A stretch of DNA of 61,640 nt from TWA4 sp964613155 (GTDB lineage: Bacteria; Bacillota; Clostridia; Lachnospirales; Lachnospiraceae): positions 1 through 61,640 of the forward strand of contig CAZTHP010000002.1 of the NCBI GenBank assembly GCA_964613155.1, given 5' to 3'. How positions within the stretch are numbered: the first letter of the stretch is position 1; the number at the start of each line of letters is the position of its first letter. A program made the translations under genes and the position numbers. Under the pieces are notes generated by a model. The model saw nothing but the letters and a program-made list of their open reading frames with translations, did not search any database and was not told the origin of the DNA. This document shows positions 52,608 through 61,469 of this stretch, in pieces.

Positions 52608-52991
52608 ATGAATCAGCAATTATGGGAAAAGACAGTAGAAAGACATGGTCATACTTGTATGGGAGTTGCATTGGGATTTCGTGTTGGGGAGGAAGCAATG
52701 CGGATTTTTGAAGAAGATGAACAGGTTATGTGTGTGACTTCTTTGAAAAATTGTGCAGTTGATGGCGTTTGCTCAGTTATGGGACTGTCTGTGGAAGATG
52801 GAACGATGCGTTTTGATGAATCAGTAGAGGGCTTTTTGTTTTATGCAGTCGATGATGAAGAAGGATGGATGTTCCGTTTGAAGAAAATCGAAGCAGCAGA
52901 AGAAGCGGATCCGGTTTTACTGATCCTGGCAGCTAATAAAGAGATGTTGTTCAGTATTGAGCCTTGTGATGCGCCGGTGGCAGAAGCCTAA
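52608..52991 (+). CDS. short FmdE-family protein
   Basis: The 127-aa protein begins MNQQLWEKTVERHGHTCMGV and aligns with the first part of the protein at 8006-8533, sharing NxxLWEK, HGHxC and the later CAVDGVCSVMG segment (CGIDAIQVILG in the paralogue). It lacks the zinc ribbon and HGHTCMG replaces HGHSCGG. GGGGAGA sets the ATG. Role unknown; it sits between the guanylate kinase-like and decarboxylase-like genes. Confidence 0.8.
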   Translation: MNQQLWEKTVERHGHTCMGVALGFRVGEEAMRIFEEDEQVMCVTSLKNCAVDGVCSVMGLSVEDGTMRFDESVEGFLFYAVDDEEGWMFRLKKIEAAEEADPVLLILAANKEMLFSIEPCDAPVAEA

Positions 52992-52994
52992 TCT

Positions 52995-53130
52995 ATAATC
53001 TATTTTGGAGAAGTGGCCTAGATCGTGTCGATATGAAATTCACGATGGTATGGATACAAAATCGAAGATCGTGTCAGTACGAAAACTGAGGTGGTATTTA
53101 TACAAAATCTAAGGTTGCATCAATACGAGA
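52995..53130. repeat. 46-bp tandem repeat, about 2.3 copies
   Basis: GATCGTGTC(G/A)(A/G)TA(T/C)GAAA with GGTAT..ATACAAAATC repeats in the gap after the short FmdE-like gene. Confidence 0.7.
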
Positions 53131-53140
53131 TTGGATAAGG

Positions 53141-54682
53141 ATGATACAAGAAATGAGTCGAGAGTTATATGAAATCTTAAAGGAGTATGCTGCGTCTGAT
53201 TTTTATCCGTGGCATATGCCTGGGCATAAGCGACATTTGGGAGAGATGGAGAATCCATTTTCTTTTGATATTACGGAAATAGAAGGGTTTGATGATCTGC
53301 ATCATCCAGATGGAATTCTAAAAGATGCAATGGCGTATGCTGCGCAGGTTTATGGAGCGAAAAAAAGTTATTTTCTGGTCAATGGTTCTTCCTGTGGGAT
53401 TTTGGCGGCTATTTCCGCAGCTGTTCAGCCGGGAAAGAAGCTGCTGCTTGCGAGAAATTGCCATAAATCGGCGTATTATGCTGCTTTTTTGCAGCAGGCG
53501 GAAGTGATGTATCTGTATCCGCAGCTGGAACCGGACGGATTTTATGGACAAGTACAGGCAGTCGATGTAGAGCGTGCTTTGGATGCAGACCCAGAGATTG
53601 CGGCAGTGATGTTGGTATCGCCCAGCTATGAGGGGATTACATCTGATATTGAAGCAATTGCAAAGGTTGTTCATACACATGGATGCACTTTGTTGGTAGA
53701 TGAAGCACATGGAGCGCATCTGCCATTTTGCAAAGAAACGACGGGGATTTCCTTTCCGGTTTCCGCATTGGAGCAGGGAGCCGATCTCGTGATCCAGAGT
53801 CTTCATAAAACCCTTCCTTCTTTGACGCAGACGGCTATTTTGCATGTGAGACAGGAAGCAGCGAAAGAAGAAAGTTATGTAAATCTTGAATTGCTGGAAT
53901 TTTATTTACGTGTGTATCAAAGTTCCAGTCCTTCATATCTTTTACTGGCAAGCATCGACCACTGTATTCATTTGATGGCAGGTGAAAAAGGGAAAGAGCT
54001 GGTCATGAACTATTGCAAAAATCTATCATTTGCCAGGGAAAAATTGCAGAAAAATCTGAAAGTGCTGCGCTTATACCAGGGGGAAACAGATTCTTCCTTA
54101 AATTCCTTTTATGATCCGTCCAAATTTGTAATCCTGACAGCGGGTTCGATGGACGGCACGCAATTAGCGGAGGTACTTCGCAAACGGTATCATTTAGAAT
54201 CGGAGATGCATACGGATCATTACGTTATTTTGATGTCATCACCAGCGGATACCAGCGAAGGTTTTGGACGATTAACGGCAGCGTTGCTGGAAATCGATGC
54301 AAACTTAGCAGTTGCTGAGAAGCTGGAACTGGATACAGACTTAGCAGCAGCTAAACAATTAGAAGGGAATATAGACTTAACAGTTGCTGGGAAGCAGCTG
54401 GAAATTCAGCAGCTGGTTGTGCAATTGCCGGCTAAAGCACCAGAGAAAAAAATGCGGATGCATCAGGCGATGACAGCTTTGAAACAGTCGGTTTTGTTGG
54501 AAAATGCCGCAGGTCAGATCTGTCATGATTTTGTTTATATTTATCCGCCGGGGATTCCGCTTTTGGTTCCGGGAGAAGTGATTCAGAAGGAACATCTGGA
54601 TATTATCGAGGCATATCAAGCGCATCATTTGGAGGTTCATGGTGTTTCCGAAGGAAAAATTGAGACAGTTGTACAGCAGTGA
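53141..54682 (+). CDS. PLP-dependent Orn/Lys/Arg decarboxylase-family protein
   Basis: The 513-aa protein belongs to the aspartate-aminotransferase-fold decarboxylases. Seen: YPWHMPGHKR at the start, VNGSSCGILAAI, VDEAHGAHLPF, and SLHKTLPSLTQTAILHV with the lysine that holds PLP. The C-terminal domain (QICHDFVYIYPPGIPLLVPG) is present. An insert of about 45 residues around 385-430 (AVAEKLELDTDLAAAKQLEG) is repeat-derived and absent from relatives I know. Position upstream of holB is typical of Firmicutes. ATG at 53153 is an alternative start. Amine product uncertain. Confidence 0.88.
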   Translation: MIQEMSRELYEILKEYAASDFYPWHMPGHKRHLGEMENPFSFDITEIEGFDDLHHPDGILKDAMAYAAQVYGAKKSYFLVNGSSCGILAAISAAVQPGKKLLLARNCHKSAYYAAFLQQAEVMYLYPQLEPDGFYGQVQAVDVERALDADPEIAAVMLVSPSYEGITSDIEAIAKVVHTHGCTLLVDEAHGAHLPFCKETTGISFPVSALEQGADLVIQSLHKTLPSLTQTAILHVRQEAAKEESYVNLELLEFYLRVYQSSSPSYLLLASIDHCIHLMAGEKGKELVMNYCKNLSFAREKLQKNLKVLRLYQGETDSSLNSFYDPSKFVILTAGSMDGTQLAEVLRKRYHLESEMHTDHYVILMSSPADTSEGFGRLTAALLEIDANLAVAEKLELDTDLAAAKQLEGNIDLTVAGKQLEIQQLVVQLPAKAPEKKMRMHQAMTALKQSVLLENAAGQICHDFVYIYPPGIPLLVPGEVIQKEHLDIIEAYQAHHLEVHGVSEGKIETVVQQ

Positions 54683-54875
54683 GCAGATTTCATTGCAGTT
54701 TGCGTAGGCGGTGAAAACGTTTTGATTGCAGCTGCCTATACAGCAGTGAACGGATTCCATTTAGTTGCTATTTCACGGGAATTGTGTTATAACTGCTATA
54801 AATGTCGGATAACACCGCGCAAAAACAGGAAGTGGCGCAGGTTACAGCGGTCTGAGCGAAGAAGGAGGGGAGTGT

Positions 54876-55850
54876 ATGGCAGCTTTTTCAAATATTATTG
54901 GGCATGAACAGCTGGTTTCTTATTTTCTCCGTTCTTTGGAGCATGGTAATATTTCGCATGCCTATATTCTTTCGGGAGAAGATGGTATGGGGAAGATGAC
55001 GCTTACAAAAGCGTTTGCACAGGCGTTGCTTTGTGAAACACGTAATGCCTGCGGTCATTGTGATTCCTGTCTTCGGTTTGCGTCGGGTAATCATCCGGAT
55101 ATGATTTATGTAACTCATGAGAAGGAAAATAGTATTGGTGTAGAAGAAATTCGGCAGCAGGTGATTTCGGATACCGAAATTCGGCCTTATTATGGTGGTT
55201 ATAAGATTTACGTGATCGACGAGGCAGAAAAGCTGACCCCCTCAGCGCAGAATGCTTTGCTTAAAACAATCGAGGAACCGCCGGAGTACGTGATCATCAT
55301 ACTGCTTTCCAGTCACGAAGAAAGTTTTTTGCAAACGATTTTATCGCGTTGTATAACATTGCGGTTGAGACCGCTTTCTGATGCGGCTGTAGCGGATTAT
55401 TTAAAACAACATTATGCGCTTGAGCAGCATCAGGCCAGTATTTACGCTGCTTTTGCCCGTGGAAATCTGGGCAAAGCAATTATATTAGCAGATTCAGAGA
55501 GGTTTATGGAAATGCACGGAAAAACAATAGAAATTCTGAAAAATATATATGATAGACCATTATATCAGTCCTTGAATGACTTAAAAGACTTAAAAGATGA
55601 AATTCATGAAGTTTTGGATACGATGAAATTATGGTATCGTGATGTTATGGTTTTTAAAGCGACTCAGGACAGCAACCTGCTGATCTTCAAAGAGGAGCAG
55701 AAGGCAATTAAAAAAATGGCGGATCACAGCAGTTTTAATGGTTTGGATGAAATTCAAAATGCCATTGAAAAAGCGCAGGTACGTTTGAAAGCAAATGTCG
55801 GTTTTGAACTGGTTGCAGAGCTTTTGCTGCTGACGCTTCAAGAGAATTAG
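54876..55850 (+). CDS. holB: DNA polymerase III delta' subunit
   Basis: The 324-aa clamp-loader subunit has NIIGHEQLVSYFLRSLEHGN at the start, HAYILSGEDGMGKMTLTKAF (modified P-loop), the zinc site CETRNACGHCDSCLRF, and the sensor region LKTIEEPPEYVIIILLSSHE. It helps load the beta clamp at the replication fork. GAAGGAGGGG lies 6 bases before the ATG. It is followed 35 bases later by the PSP1-domain gene, the usual Firmicutes order. Confidence 0.95.
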   Translation: MAAFSNIIGHEQLVSYFLRSLEHGNISHAYILSGEDGMGKMTLTKAFAQALLCETRNACGHCDSCLRFASGNHPDMIYVTHEKENSIGVEEIRQQVISDTEIRPYYGGYKIYVIDEAEKLTPSAQNALLKTIEEPPEYVIIILLSSHEESFLQTILSRCITLRLRPLSDAAVADYLKQHYALEQHQASIYAAFARGNLGKAIILADSERFMEMHGKTIEILKNIYDRPLYQSLNDLKDLKDEIHEVLDTMKLWYRDVMVFKATQDSNLLIFKEEQKAIKKMADHSSFNGLDEIQNAIEKAQVRLKANVGFELVAELLLLTLQEN

Positions 55851-55885
55851 AGGAATGGTTCATTTGGAACTCAAGGAGTAAAAAT

Positions 55886-56803
55886 ATGATAAAAGTAATT
55901 GGAGTTCGTTTTCGGACAGCGGGTAAGATCTATTATTTTGATCCGCTGAATCTGAATATTCAAAAAGGGGATAATGTGATCGTAGAGACCGCAAGGGGGG
56001 TCGAATACGGAAAGGTTGTACAGGGAATCCGGGAAGTAGAGGAAGACAGCATTATCCAGCCGTTAAAACCGGTTATTCGGATTGCGACACCGGAAGATGA
56101 TATTACAGAAGCTGCGAATAAGCAGAAGGAAAAAGATGCTTTCCGGATTTGTCTGGAAAAGATTGAAAAACATCAGCTGGAAATGAAGCTGGTTGATGCA
56201 GAATATACATTTGACAATAATAAAGTGCTGTTTTATTTTACAGCAGATGGACGAATTGATTTTAGAGAACTGGTAAAAGATCTGGCAAGTGTTTTTAAAA
56301 CACGAATTGAACTGCGTCAGATCGGTGTAAGAGATGAAACCAAGATTTTGGGCGGTATTGGCTGCTGTGGACGGATTTTATGCTGTCACACCCATCTGCC
56401 GGAATTTGTACCGGTCAGCATTAAGATGGCGAAAGAGCAGAATCTGTCGTTAAATCCTTCTAAGATCAGCGGCTGCTGCGGACGTTTGATGTGCTGTTTG
56501 AAGCATGAAGAAGAAACGTACGAATATCTGAACAGCCGCTTGCCGGAACTGGGCGATACCGTTACCACACCGGAGGGAATCAAGGGTGAAGTACACAGTG
56601 TCAACGTACTGCGTCAATTGGTCAAAGTTCTCGTGGTAGTGGATAAGGATGACAAAGAAATCCGCGAATATAAAGTAGATGAATTGAAATTTAAGCCGCG
56701 CCGCAAAAAAAATCGCAGCAATGGAGATCATCACGAGGCGGATAAAGAATTGAAAGCTTTAGAAGCGATGGAACGGAAAGAAAGGAATAACAAACTGTCA
56801 TGA
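55886..56803 (+). CDS. PSP1-domain protein (RicT/YaaT-like)
   Basis: The 305-aa protein matches YaaT/RicT, a cytoplasmic factor that in Bacillus binds [4Fe-4S] clusters with RicA and RicF and affects RNase Y action and sporulation phosphorelay. Seen: VIGVRFRTAGKIYYFDP and the cysteine-rich stretch GGIGCCGRILCCHTHLP plus SGCCGRLMCCLKHEEETYEY. The C-terminal tail is basic and charged. It overlaps the next gene by 4 bases (ATGA). Confidence 0.95.
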   Translation: MIKVIGVRFRTAGKIYYFDPLNLNIQKGDNVIVETARGVEYGKVVQGIREVEEDSIIQPLKPVIRIATPEDDITEAANKQKEKDAFRICLEKIEKHQLEMKLVDAEYTFDNNKVLFYFTADGRIDFRELVKDLASVFKTRIELRQIGVRDETKILGGIGCCGRILCCHTHLPEFVPVSIKMAKEQNLSLNPSKISGCCGRLMCCLKHEEETYEYLNSRLPELGDTVTTPEGIKGEVHSVNVLRQLVKVLVVVDKDDKEIREYKVDELKFKPRRKKNRSNGDHHEADKELKALEAMERKERNNKLS

Positions 56804-57561
56804 TCGACAAGGAATATTTGACGGAAATTCCTGAAATTCATTCGTTTGAGCGAGTAGACGACCTGCAGCGGAAGCAATATCGGATCATTCAAAATCCAAA
56901 CTGGTTTTGTTTTGGAATGGATGCCGTTTTGCTGAGTGCATTTGCTGTGGTAAAACGAGGGGAATGCGCACTGGACATGGGAACTGGAACGGGCATTATC
57001 CCGATTTTGATGGAAGCAAGAACAGAAGGACGTCATTTTACTGGTTTGGAGATTCAGACACCTGTGGCAGAGATGGCCGGGCGCAGCGTAAAATTAAATC
57101 ATCTGGAGCAGAAAGTATCGATTATAAACGGAGATATTAAAGAGGCTTCTTCCATTTTTGGAAGGGCTTCTTTTGATGTCGTCACGTGCAATCCGCCGTA
57201 TATGGATGATCAGCACGGACTGCAAAATCCTTCTGAGCCAAAAGCAATCGCGCGCCATGAAGTACTTTGTACATTTGAAGATGTCGCAAGAGAAGCAGCA
57301 GCCTGTCTGCGGCAGGGAGGACGTTTTTATCTGGTACATCGACCCAGACGGCTGATGGATCTGCTCACGGCATTGCGCAAGTATAAATTGGAACCGAAAA
57401 GAATCCGATTTGTACATCCTTATGCAGAAAAGGAAGCTAACATGGTTTTGATCGAGGCTTTTAAAGGCGGCGGTGTACAAATGCATGTCGAAGCTCCCTT
57501 GATCGTGTATAAAGAGCAAAATGTCTATACGGATGAAGTTTATCGGATGTATTATGAGTAA
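56800..57561 (+). CDS. trmN6: tRNA1(Val) (adenine37-N6)-methyltransferase
   Basis: The 253-aa SAM enzyme has ALDMGTGTGIIPILM (motif I), FTGLEIQ, and VVTCNPPYMDD, the NPPY catalytic motif of N6-adenine methyltransferases, at about residue 127. Length and position after the PSP1 gene match the TrmN6/YabB family. Translation is probably coupled to the PSP1 gene. Specificity for tRNA A37 is inferred from the family. Confidence 0.92.
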   Translation: MIDKEYLTEIPEIHSFERVDDLQRKQYRIIQNPNWFCFGMDAVLLSAFAVVKRGECALDMGTGTGIIPILMEARTEGRHFTGLEIQTPVAEMAGRSVKLNHLEQKVSIINGDIKEASSIFGRASFDVVTCNPPYMDDQHGLQNPSEPKAIARHEVLCTFEDVAREAAACLRQGGRFYLVHRPRRLMDLLTALRKYKLEPKRIRFVHPYAEKEANMVLIEAFKGGGVQMHVEAPLIVYKEQNVYTDEVYRMYYE

Positions 57562-57803
57562 TAAGGAATTTTGCCGGGAAAGATTGAGAAAAAACTCGCT
57601 CAGAAAGATAGAAGCAGATAAACACGGAGCATCTATAGAAAAAAGATTTCGTAAGAAGACTGATTTTGTAAAAATGAGAGTATCAGAATGTTGTTCCTAT
57701 AAGAAATGAGTTTAAAAAAATGAGTTAAAAAAATAAGTTTATAGGAAACCCGATTGAATAAGGATGGATAGAATACGGAAGACTGATTAGAAAGGATGGT
57801 ATT
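57562..57803. other. gap with short A-rich repeats, no clear gene
   Basis: Three loose copies of AATGAGTTTAAAAAA lie near 57703-57745. AAAGGATGG at 57793 is the ribosome-binding site of rsmI. A short lysine- and arginine-rich frame across 57555-57709 has no supporting start signal and is not called. Confidence 0.4.
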
Positions 57804-58640
57804 ATGCTGTATCTTTGTGCTACGCCTATAGGAAATTTGGAAGATATTACACTGCGTGTATTAAATACCTTAAAATCCGTCGATTTCATTGCGGCGGAAG
57901 ATACGCGTCACAGCATCAAGTTATTGAATCATTTTGAAATCAAAACGCCCATGACCAGTTATCATGAATATAATAAAGTAGAAAAAGCCAGACAGCTGGT
58001 GGAAATGATGCGGCAGGGCAAGGAAATTGCTTTGATAACGGATGCGGGGACACCGGGGATTTCTGATCCGGGAGAAGAATTGGTACGTCAATGTTACGAG
58101 GCTGGTATTCCCGTGACTGCCTTACCTGGACCGGCTGCTTGTGTAACGGCGCTGATCCAATCAGGACTTCCCACCAGAAGATTCTGTTTTGAAGCCTTTT
58201 TGCCCGCTGACAAAAAAGAACGGGCGCAGGTTTTGCAGGAATTAGTGGAAGAAACACGTACGATCATTATTTATGAAGCACCGCATCATTTGGTGAAGAC
58301 TTTAAAAGAGCTGCGCGAGGTTTTGGGTGGTACACGGCGGATCAATCTGTGCCGGGAACTGACGAAGCACTATGAAGAAAAATGGTTGACGACGATTGAT
58401 GAAGCCTTGGAAGGTCTGGAAAATGTCGGTCCGCGCGGAGAGTATGTTCTTGTGATCGAGGGGCGTAGTCTGGAATCTTTGAAACAGGAAAAAATAGAAA
58501 GTTTTGCACAGATGACCGTGCAGGAGCATATGGAACTGTATCTTTCACAGGGAGTTGACCGCAAGGAAGCGATGAAAAAAGTTGCAAAAGACCGCGGAGT
58601 TTCAAAACGAGATATTTATCAGGAATTGCTGTCGGACTAG
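57804..58640 (+). CDS. rsmI: 16S rRNA (cytidine1402-2'-O)-methyltransferase
   Basis: The 278-aa tetrapyrrole-methylase-fold enzyme methylates C1402 of 16S rRNA. Seen: LCATPIGNLEDITLRVLNTL, AAEDTRHSIKLLNHF, ALITDAGTPGISDPGEELV, ALPGPAACVTALIQSGLPT and YEAPHHLVKTLKEL. Length is normal. It is followed by a 27-bp repeat patch (58640-58750) and a bidirectional terminator shared with abrB. Confidence 0.97.
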   Translation: MLYLCATPIGNLEDITLRVLNTLKSVDFIAAEDTRHSIKLLNHFEIKTPMTSYHEYNKVEKARQLVEMMRQGKEIALITDAGTPGISDPGEELVRQCYEAGIPVTALPGPAACVTALIQSGLPTRRFCFEAFLPADKKERAQVLQELVEETRTIIIYEAPHHLVKTLKELREVLGGTRRINLCRELTKHYEEKWLTTIDEALEGLENVGPRGEYVLVIEGRSLESLKQEKIESFAQMTVQEHMELYLSQGVDRKEAMKKVAKDRGVSKRDIYQELLSD

Positions 58641-58773
58641 AACCGTACTGCTTTGAAAAGAAAGGTGCTGTTTTGAAAAAATGAAGGTACTGTTCTGGAA
58701 CGAGAAGTGCTATTTTTGAAAACGAAAGTATCGTTTGAGAAGAAAAAGTAGGAAATTGTCGGATAAAAACGAG

Positions 58774-58828
58774 AAACAGAGATAACATTTGTTTGGTTGA
58801 CGGCAAATATCATCTCTGTTTCAAACTT
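58774..58828. terminator. bidirectional terminator between rsmI and abrB
   Basis: AACAGAGAT and ATCTCTGTT, extended by ATTTG and CAAAT, form a long stem with A and T runs outside. The gap before it (58641-58770) holds about four diverged copies of a 27-base unit (GAAAGGTGCTGTTTTGAAAA). Confidence 0.8.
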
Positions 58829-58907
58829 TTCGCTGTTTTGAACATCATCAAAGAAATCGATGAAAATCGAAATCCTGCTCCTGATCTGGTAAAACCAGAG
58901 AAAGAGA

Positions 58908-59168
58908 TCAATGAATTTGAAAACCGGCCAGTTCTGCCAGTTTTCGTACAGTTTCCCGCGAAACGTGCTTTCCCATGTATTCAATTAAATTCTCATTGGA
59001 ACCTGTAAAAATATCACTGTCACAGTGCTTGGTTAGAATGATTCGGTCTCCTTCCACTGAAATTTCCAGAGAATCCTTTTCTTTTAACTTTAAACTGCGG
59101 CGTAATTCGACGGGAAGTGTGATTCGGCCTAGTTCGTCAAGGTTTCTGATAATGCCTGTAGTTTTCAT
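58908..59168 (-). CDS. AbrB/SpoVT-type transition-state regulator
   Basis: The 86-aa DNA-binding protein has the AbrB-type swapped-hairpin domain in residues 1-50: GIIRNLDELGRITLPVELRR and LEISVEGDRIILTKH. The C-terminal part is helical. GGGAGG lies 6 bases before the ATG at 59168, favouring this over the ATG 12 bases upstream. Such regulators control growth-phase genes in Firmicutes and typically follow rsmI, here in convergent orientation. Confidence 0.93.
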   Translation of the reverse strand: MKTTGIIRNLDELGRITLPVELRRSLKLKEKDSLEISVEGDRIILTKHCDSDIFTGSNENLIEYMGKHVSRETVRKLAELAGFQIH

Positions 59169-59451
59169 AGTTCCTCCCATAATCGGTATACCTTTGCAAA
59201 ACAGCCCTTCTTTTTGGGAAAATAGAAGTAAAATTAATCTTATCGTAAATAAAAGCTTCTGTCAATCATTTACAAAATAAATAGGAAAAAAACACAGTTA
59301 TTTTATGCTATTTTTTTGAAATGCAAAAAAAGATTGTAAAAAGCTATAAAGTCAGAAAAATTAGGCAAATCTTTTAAATTGAAGCAGAAGGACTGTTGGA
59401 TTTCGTTCCACCACTGCGAAAGAACAAATAAGAGAGAAAGGGGGATTTCTT

Positions 59452-60519
59452 GTGGAAAAACAGGAATCAATTCAATATATCGTTCGATTAATGGAAAAAC
59501 AGGAAAAATTAAAGCAGCTGAATCAAACGACAGCGGATACGACGTTGGCTCTTGATAAAGCACAGAAAGCCCTGGAAATGTATCAGATTCGAATTCAGGA
59601 GGAATTGGAGCGGATTGTAAAGAAGCAAAGAAGCAATCTCCGCGGAAAACTTGAAAAAGAGGTGCAGTCTGCTCAGCGAAAAGCAGAACAGGCAGAAAAA
59701 CAGCGGCTTCAAGAGAAAAATCGACAAAAGAAAAATCAGATTGCAGATGCTACTGTGAAATATCGAAAGCAGATACATTGTTTACGGGATGAGATCAAAT
59801 GTGATCTGCGTGAAGCAAAAATTCCTGTTTTTTGCCGCGGAAAGCTGTGGTTTTCGTTGTTTATGCCTGCATTTGTGGGAGACTATTTCTTGCTGTTCCT
59901 TTTGAGTGCGGCAATGATTCTTGGAATTCCGGCATTGCTGTATTCCATGATTCCCAATCATCACCTCTGGCAGTTTTATCTGTTATTTCCATCTTTCGTG
60001 GTCATTTCAATCGTCCTATATCTGAAAATCCGGCAGATGACATTAGAAAAGCATTATGAGGTTTTGAAAAAATGCAGGAACCAGATGAATGAAATTCATG
60101 AATTGCAGGGACGTATTCGGAAAACAGAACGATTCATCGAAAAAAATGAAGATGAAGATTTGTATGAATTAAAGGAAATGGATGAAAAAGTAGAGCAGGC
60201 ATATCAGCGTCTGGAGCAGGCAAAAGAGAAGCGAAAAACGGGAATGCAGGAATTTGAACAAAAAATGCGTCAGGAAATCGTCAAGGATTTTCGAGAAAAA
60301 TCAAAAGAAAAACTCGAAGAACTTACCCATGCAATGAATGAACTTTCCAAAGAGAAAAATCTGTCCATGGAACTGGCAGCCGAACTGCATTTGGAGTTAA
60401 TCGACGATTATGAAAGCAAATTAGGCGAAGAAAATATGAACCCCGTTCGCTTGGAGCAGATTTTACAAAATTTGGAAAATGGAAGTGCCGATACGTTGGA
60501 AGATGCACTGAACGTGTAA
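59452..60519 (+). CDS. coiled-coil protein with two membrane helices, unknown function
   Basis: I do not recognise this 355-aa protein. Residues 1-120 are a charged coiled coil (QAEKQRLQEKNRQKKNQIA in approximate form), residues about 135-200 contain two hydrophobic helices (YFLLFLLSAAMILGIPALLY, FYLLFPSFVVISIVLYL), and residues 205-355 are again coiled coil (YQRLEQAKEKRKTGMQEFEQ). It would form a membrane hairpin with two long cytoplasmic coils. It starts at GTG after GAGAAAGGGGG. Neighbours give no clue. Confidence 0.75.
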   Translation: MEKQESIQYIVRLMEKQEKLKQLNQTTADTTLALDKAQKALEMYQIRIQEELERIVKKQRSNLRGKLEKEVQSAQRKAEQAEKQRLQEKNRQKKNQIADATVKYRKQIHCLRDEIKCDLREAKIPVFCRGKLWFSLFMPAFVGDYFLLFLLSAAMILGIPALLYSMIPNHHLWQFYLLFPSFVVISIVLYLKIRQMTLEKHYEVLKKCRNQMNEIHELQGRIRKTERFIEKNEDEDLYELKEMDEKVEQAYQRLEQAKEKRKTGMQEFEQKMRQEIVKDFREKSKEKLEELTHAMNELSKEKNLSMELAAELHLELIDDYESKLGEENMNPVRLEQILQNLENGSADTLEDALNV

Positions 60520-60524
60520 AGCAT

Positions 60525-60655
60525 TCTGTATACAGAAAAGTATGCCGCAAAGCAAGCAGGAAAGCAGAGTGCTGGAAAGTGCAAAGTACGCTGTCTGCCA
60601 AGCAAGCAGAGTGCAGAACGCTGCAGAGTGCAGAACGCTGGAATGCAGGGCATGT
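60525..60655. repeat. short imperfect repeats in an intergenic gap
   Basis: AAGCAAGCAG and GCAGAGTGC(A/T)G(A/G)A motifs recur several times between two convergent genes. No gene is called here. Confidence 0.55.
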
Positions 60656-60684
60656 TAAAAAAGAAATTTACATGTCAGGGCTTT

Positions 60685-61464
60685 TTAGCGGATTCGAACT
60701 TCTTGAACATAGAGCTGCAGGATTTCTGCGGCTTTTTTCATGTCTTCTTCTAAAAATGGATGCAGTCCTGACACAGAAACCGTTTCACAGTCGCGGAATG
60801 TTTGTAGGTAACATAATTTGGCACCGCGGATCAGTTCCCCCAGCTGATGAAATGCCGGCAGTGTATGAAGCTCCTGAACAACCGTAGTCCGAAACTCATA
60901 CGATAAATGGCTGTTTTGAATCAAGGAGATCGATCGTTGAATCTTGTCCAGAAAATCTGTGGACAGAGAGGGAGTTTTTGTGGATACAGCAGATGCTTTT
61001 GTAGATAAACCGGCAGCAGCAGCATAATGCTGTGGACTAGCTTTCACATCCATTGCCAGATAATCCAGCAATTGGTTTTCCAGCAAATATTGAAGCATTT
61101 GTGGATTCGAACCATTTGTATCCAGCTTAATTTTGAGATGAAATTGCCGGATTTGTTGGATAAGATCTGGAAGGTCAGCGTGGAGAGTTGGTTCACCGCC
61201 GGTAATGACGACACCTTCTAAGATGCCAGCTCTTTTTTCCAGAAAAGCCAGGATTTCTTCCTGTGGAATTTGCGAAACCTGGCCAGTGTATTTGGAGCGT
61301 TCATTGTGTTGTGCTTGTTCGTTTTGCAGGTTATTTTCCGGGTGCAAAAGCTCGGAATTTTGACAGTAGGGACAGTTGAAATTGCAGCCGCCAGTGAATA
61401 TAATAGAAGAAATATGCTCTGGATAATCCAGAAGGGAAGTTTTCTGTAAACCGTAGATTTTCAT
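60685..61464 (-). CDS. radical-SAM activating protein, anaerobic ribonucleotide reductase type
   Basis: The 259-aa protein resembles the NrdG-like branch that generates a glycyl radical on anaerobic ribonucleotide reductase. Seen: MKIYGLQKTSLLDYPEHISS, the radical-SAM cluster motif GGCNFNCPYCQN (Cx3Cx2C), GGEPTLHADLPDL and KLDTNGSNP. Two inserts look repeat-derived: residues about 45-65 (NLQNEQAQHNERSK) and about 155-170 (STKASAVSTKTPSLST). The reductase itself is not in the window, so the partner is inferred. Confidence 0.85.
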   Translation of the reverse strand: MKIYGLQKTSLLDYPEHISSIIFTGGCNFNCPYCQNSELLHPENNLQNEQAQHNERSKYTGQVSQIPQEEILAFLEKRAGILEGVVITGGEPTLHADLPDLIQQIRQFHLKIKLDTNGSNPQMLQYLLENQLLDYLAMDVKASPQHYAAAAGLSTKASAVSTKTPSLSTDFLDKIQRSISLIQNSHLSYEFRTTVVQELHTLPAFHQLGELIRGAKLCYLQTFRDCETVSVSGLHPFLEEDMKKAAEILQLYVQEVRIR

Positions 61465-61469
61465 ATAGG

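Noticed and set aside
57521..57709. Small basic protein between trmN6 and rsmI
   Set aside because: It begins inside trmN6, has no ribosome-binding site, and its gap position is not typical of a conserved gene.
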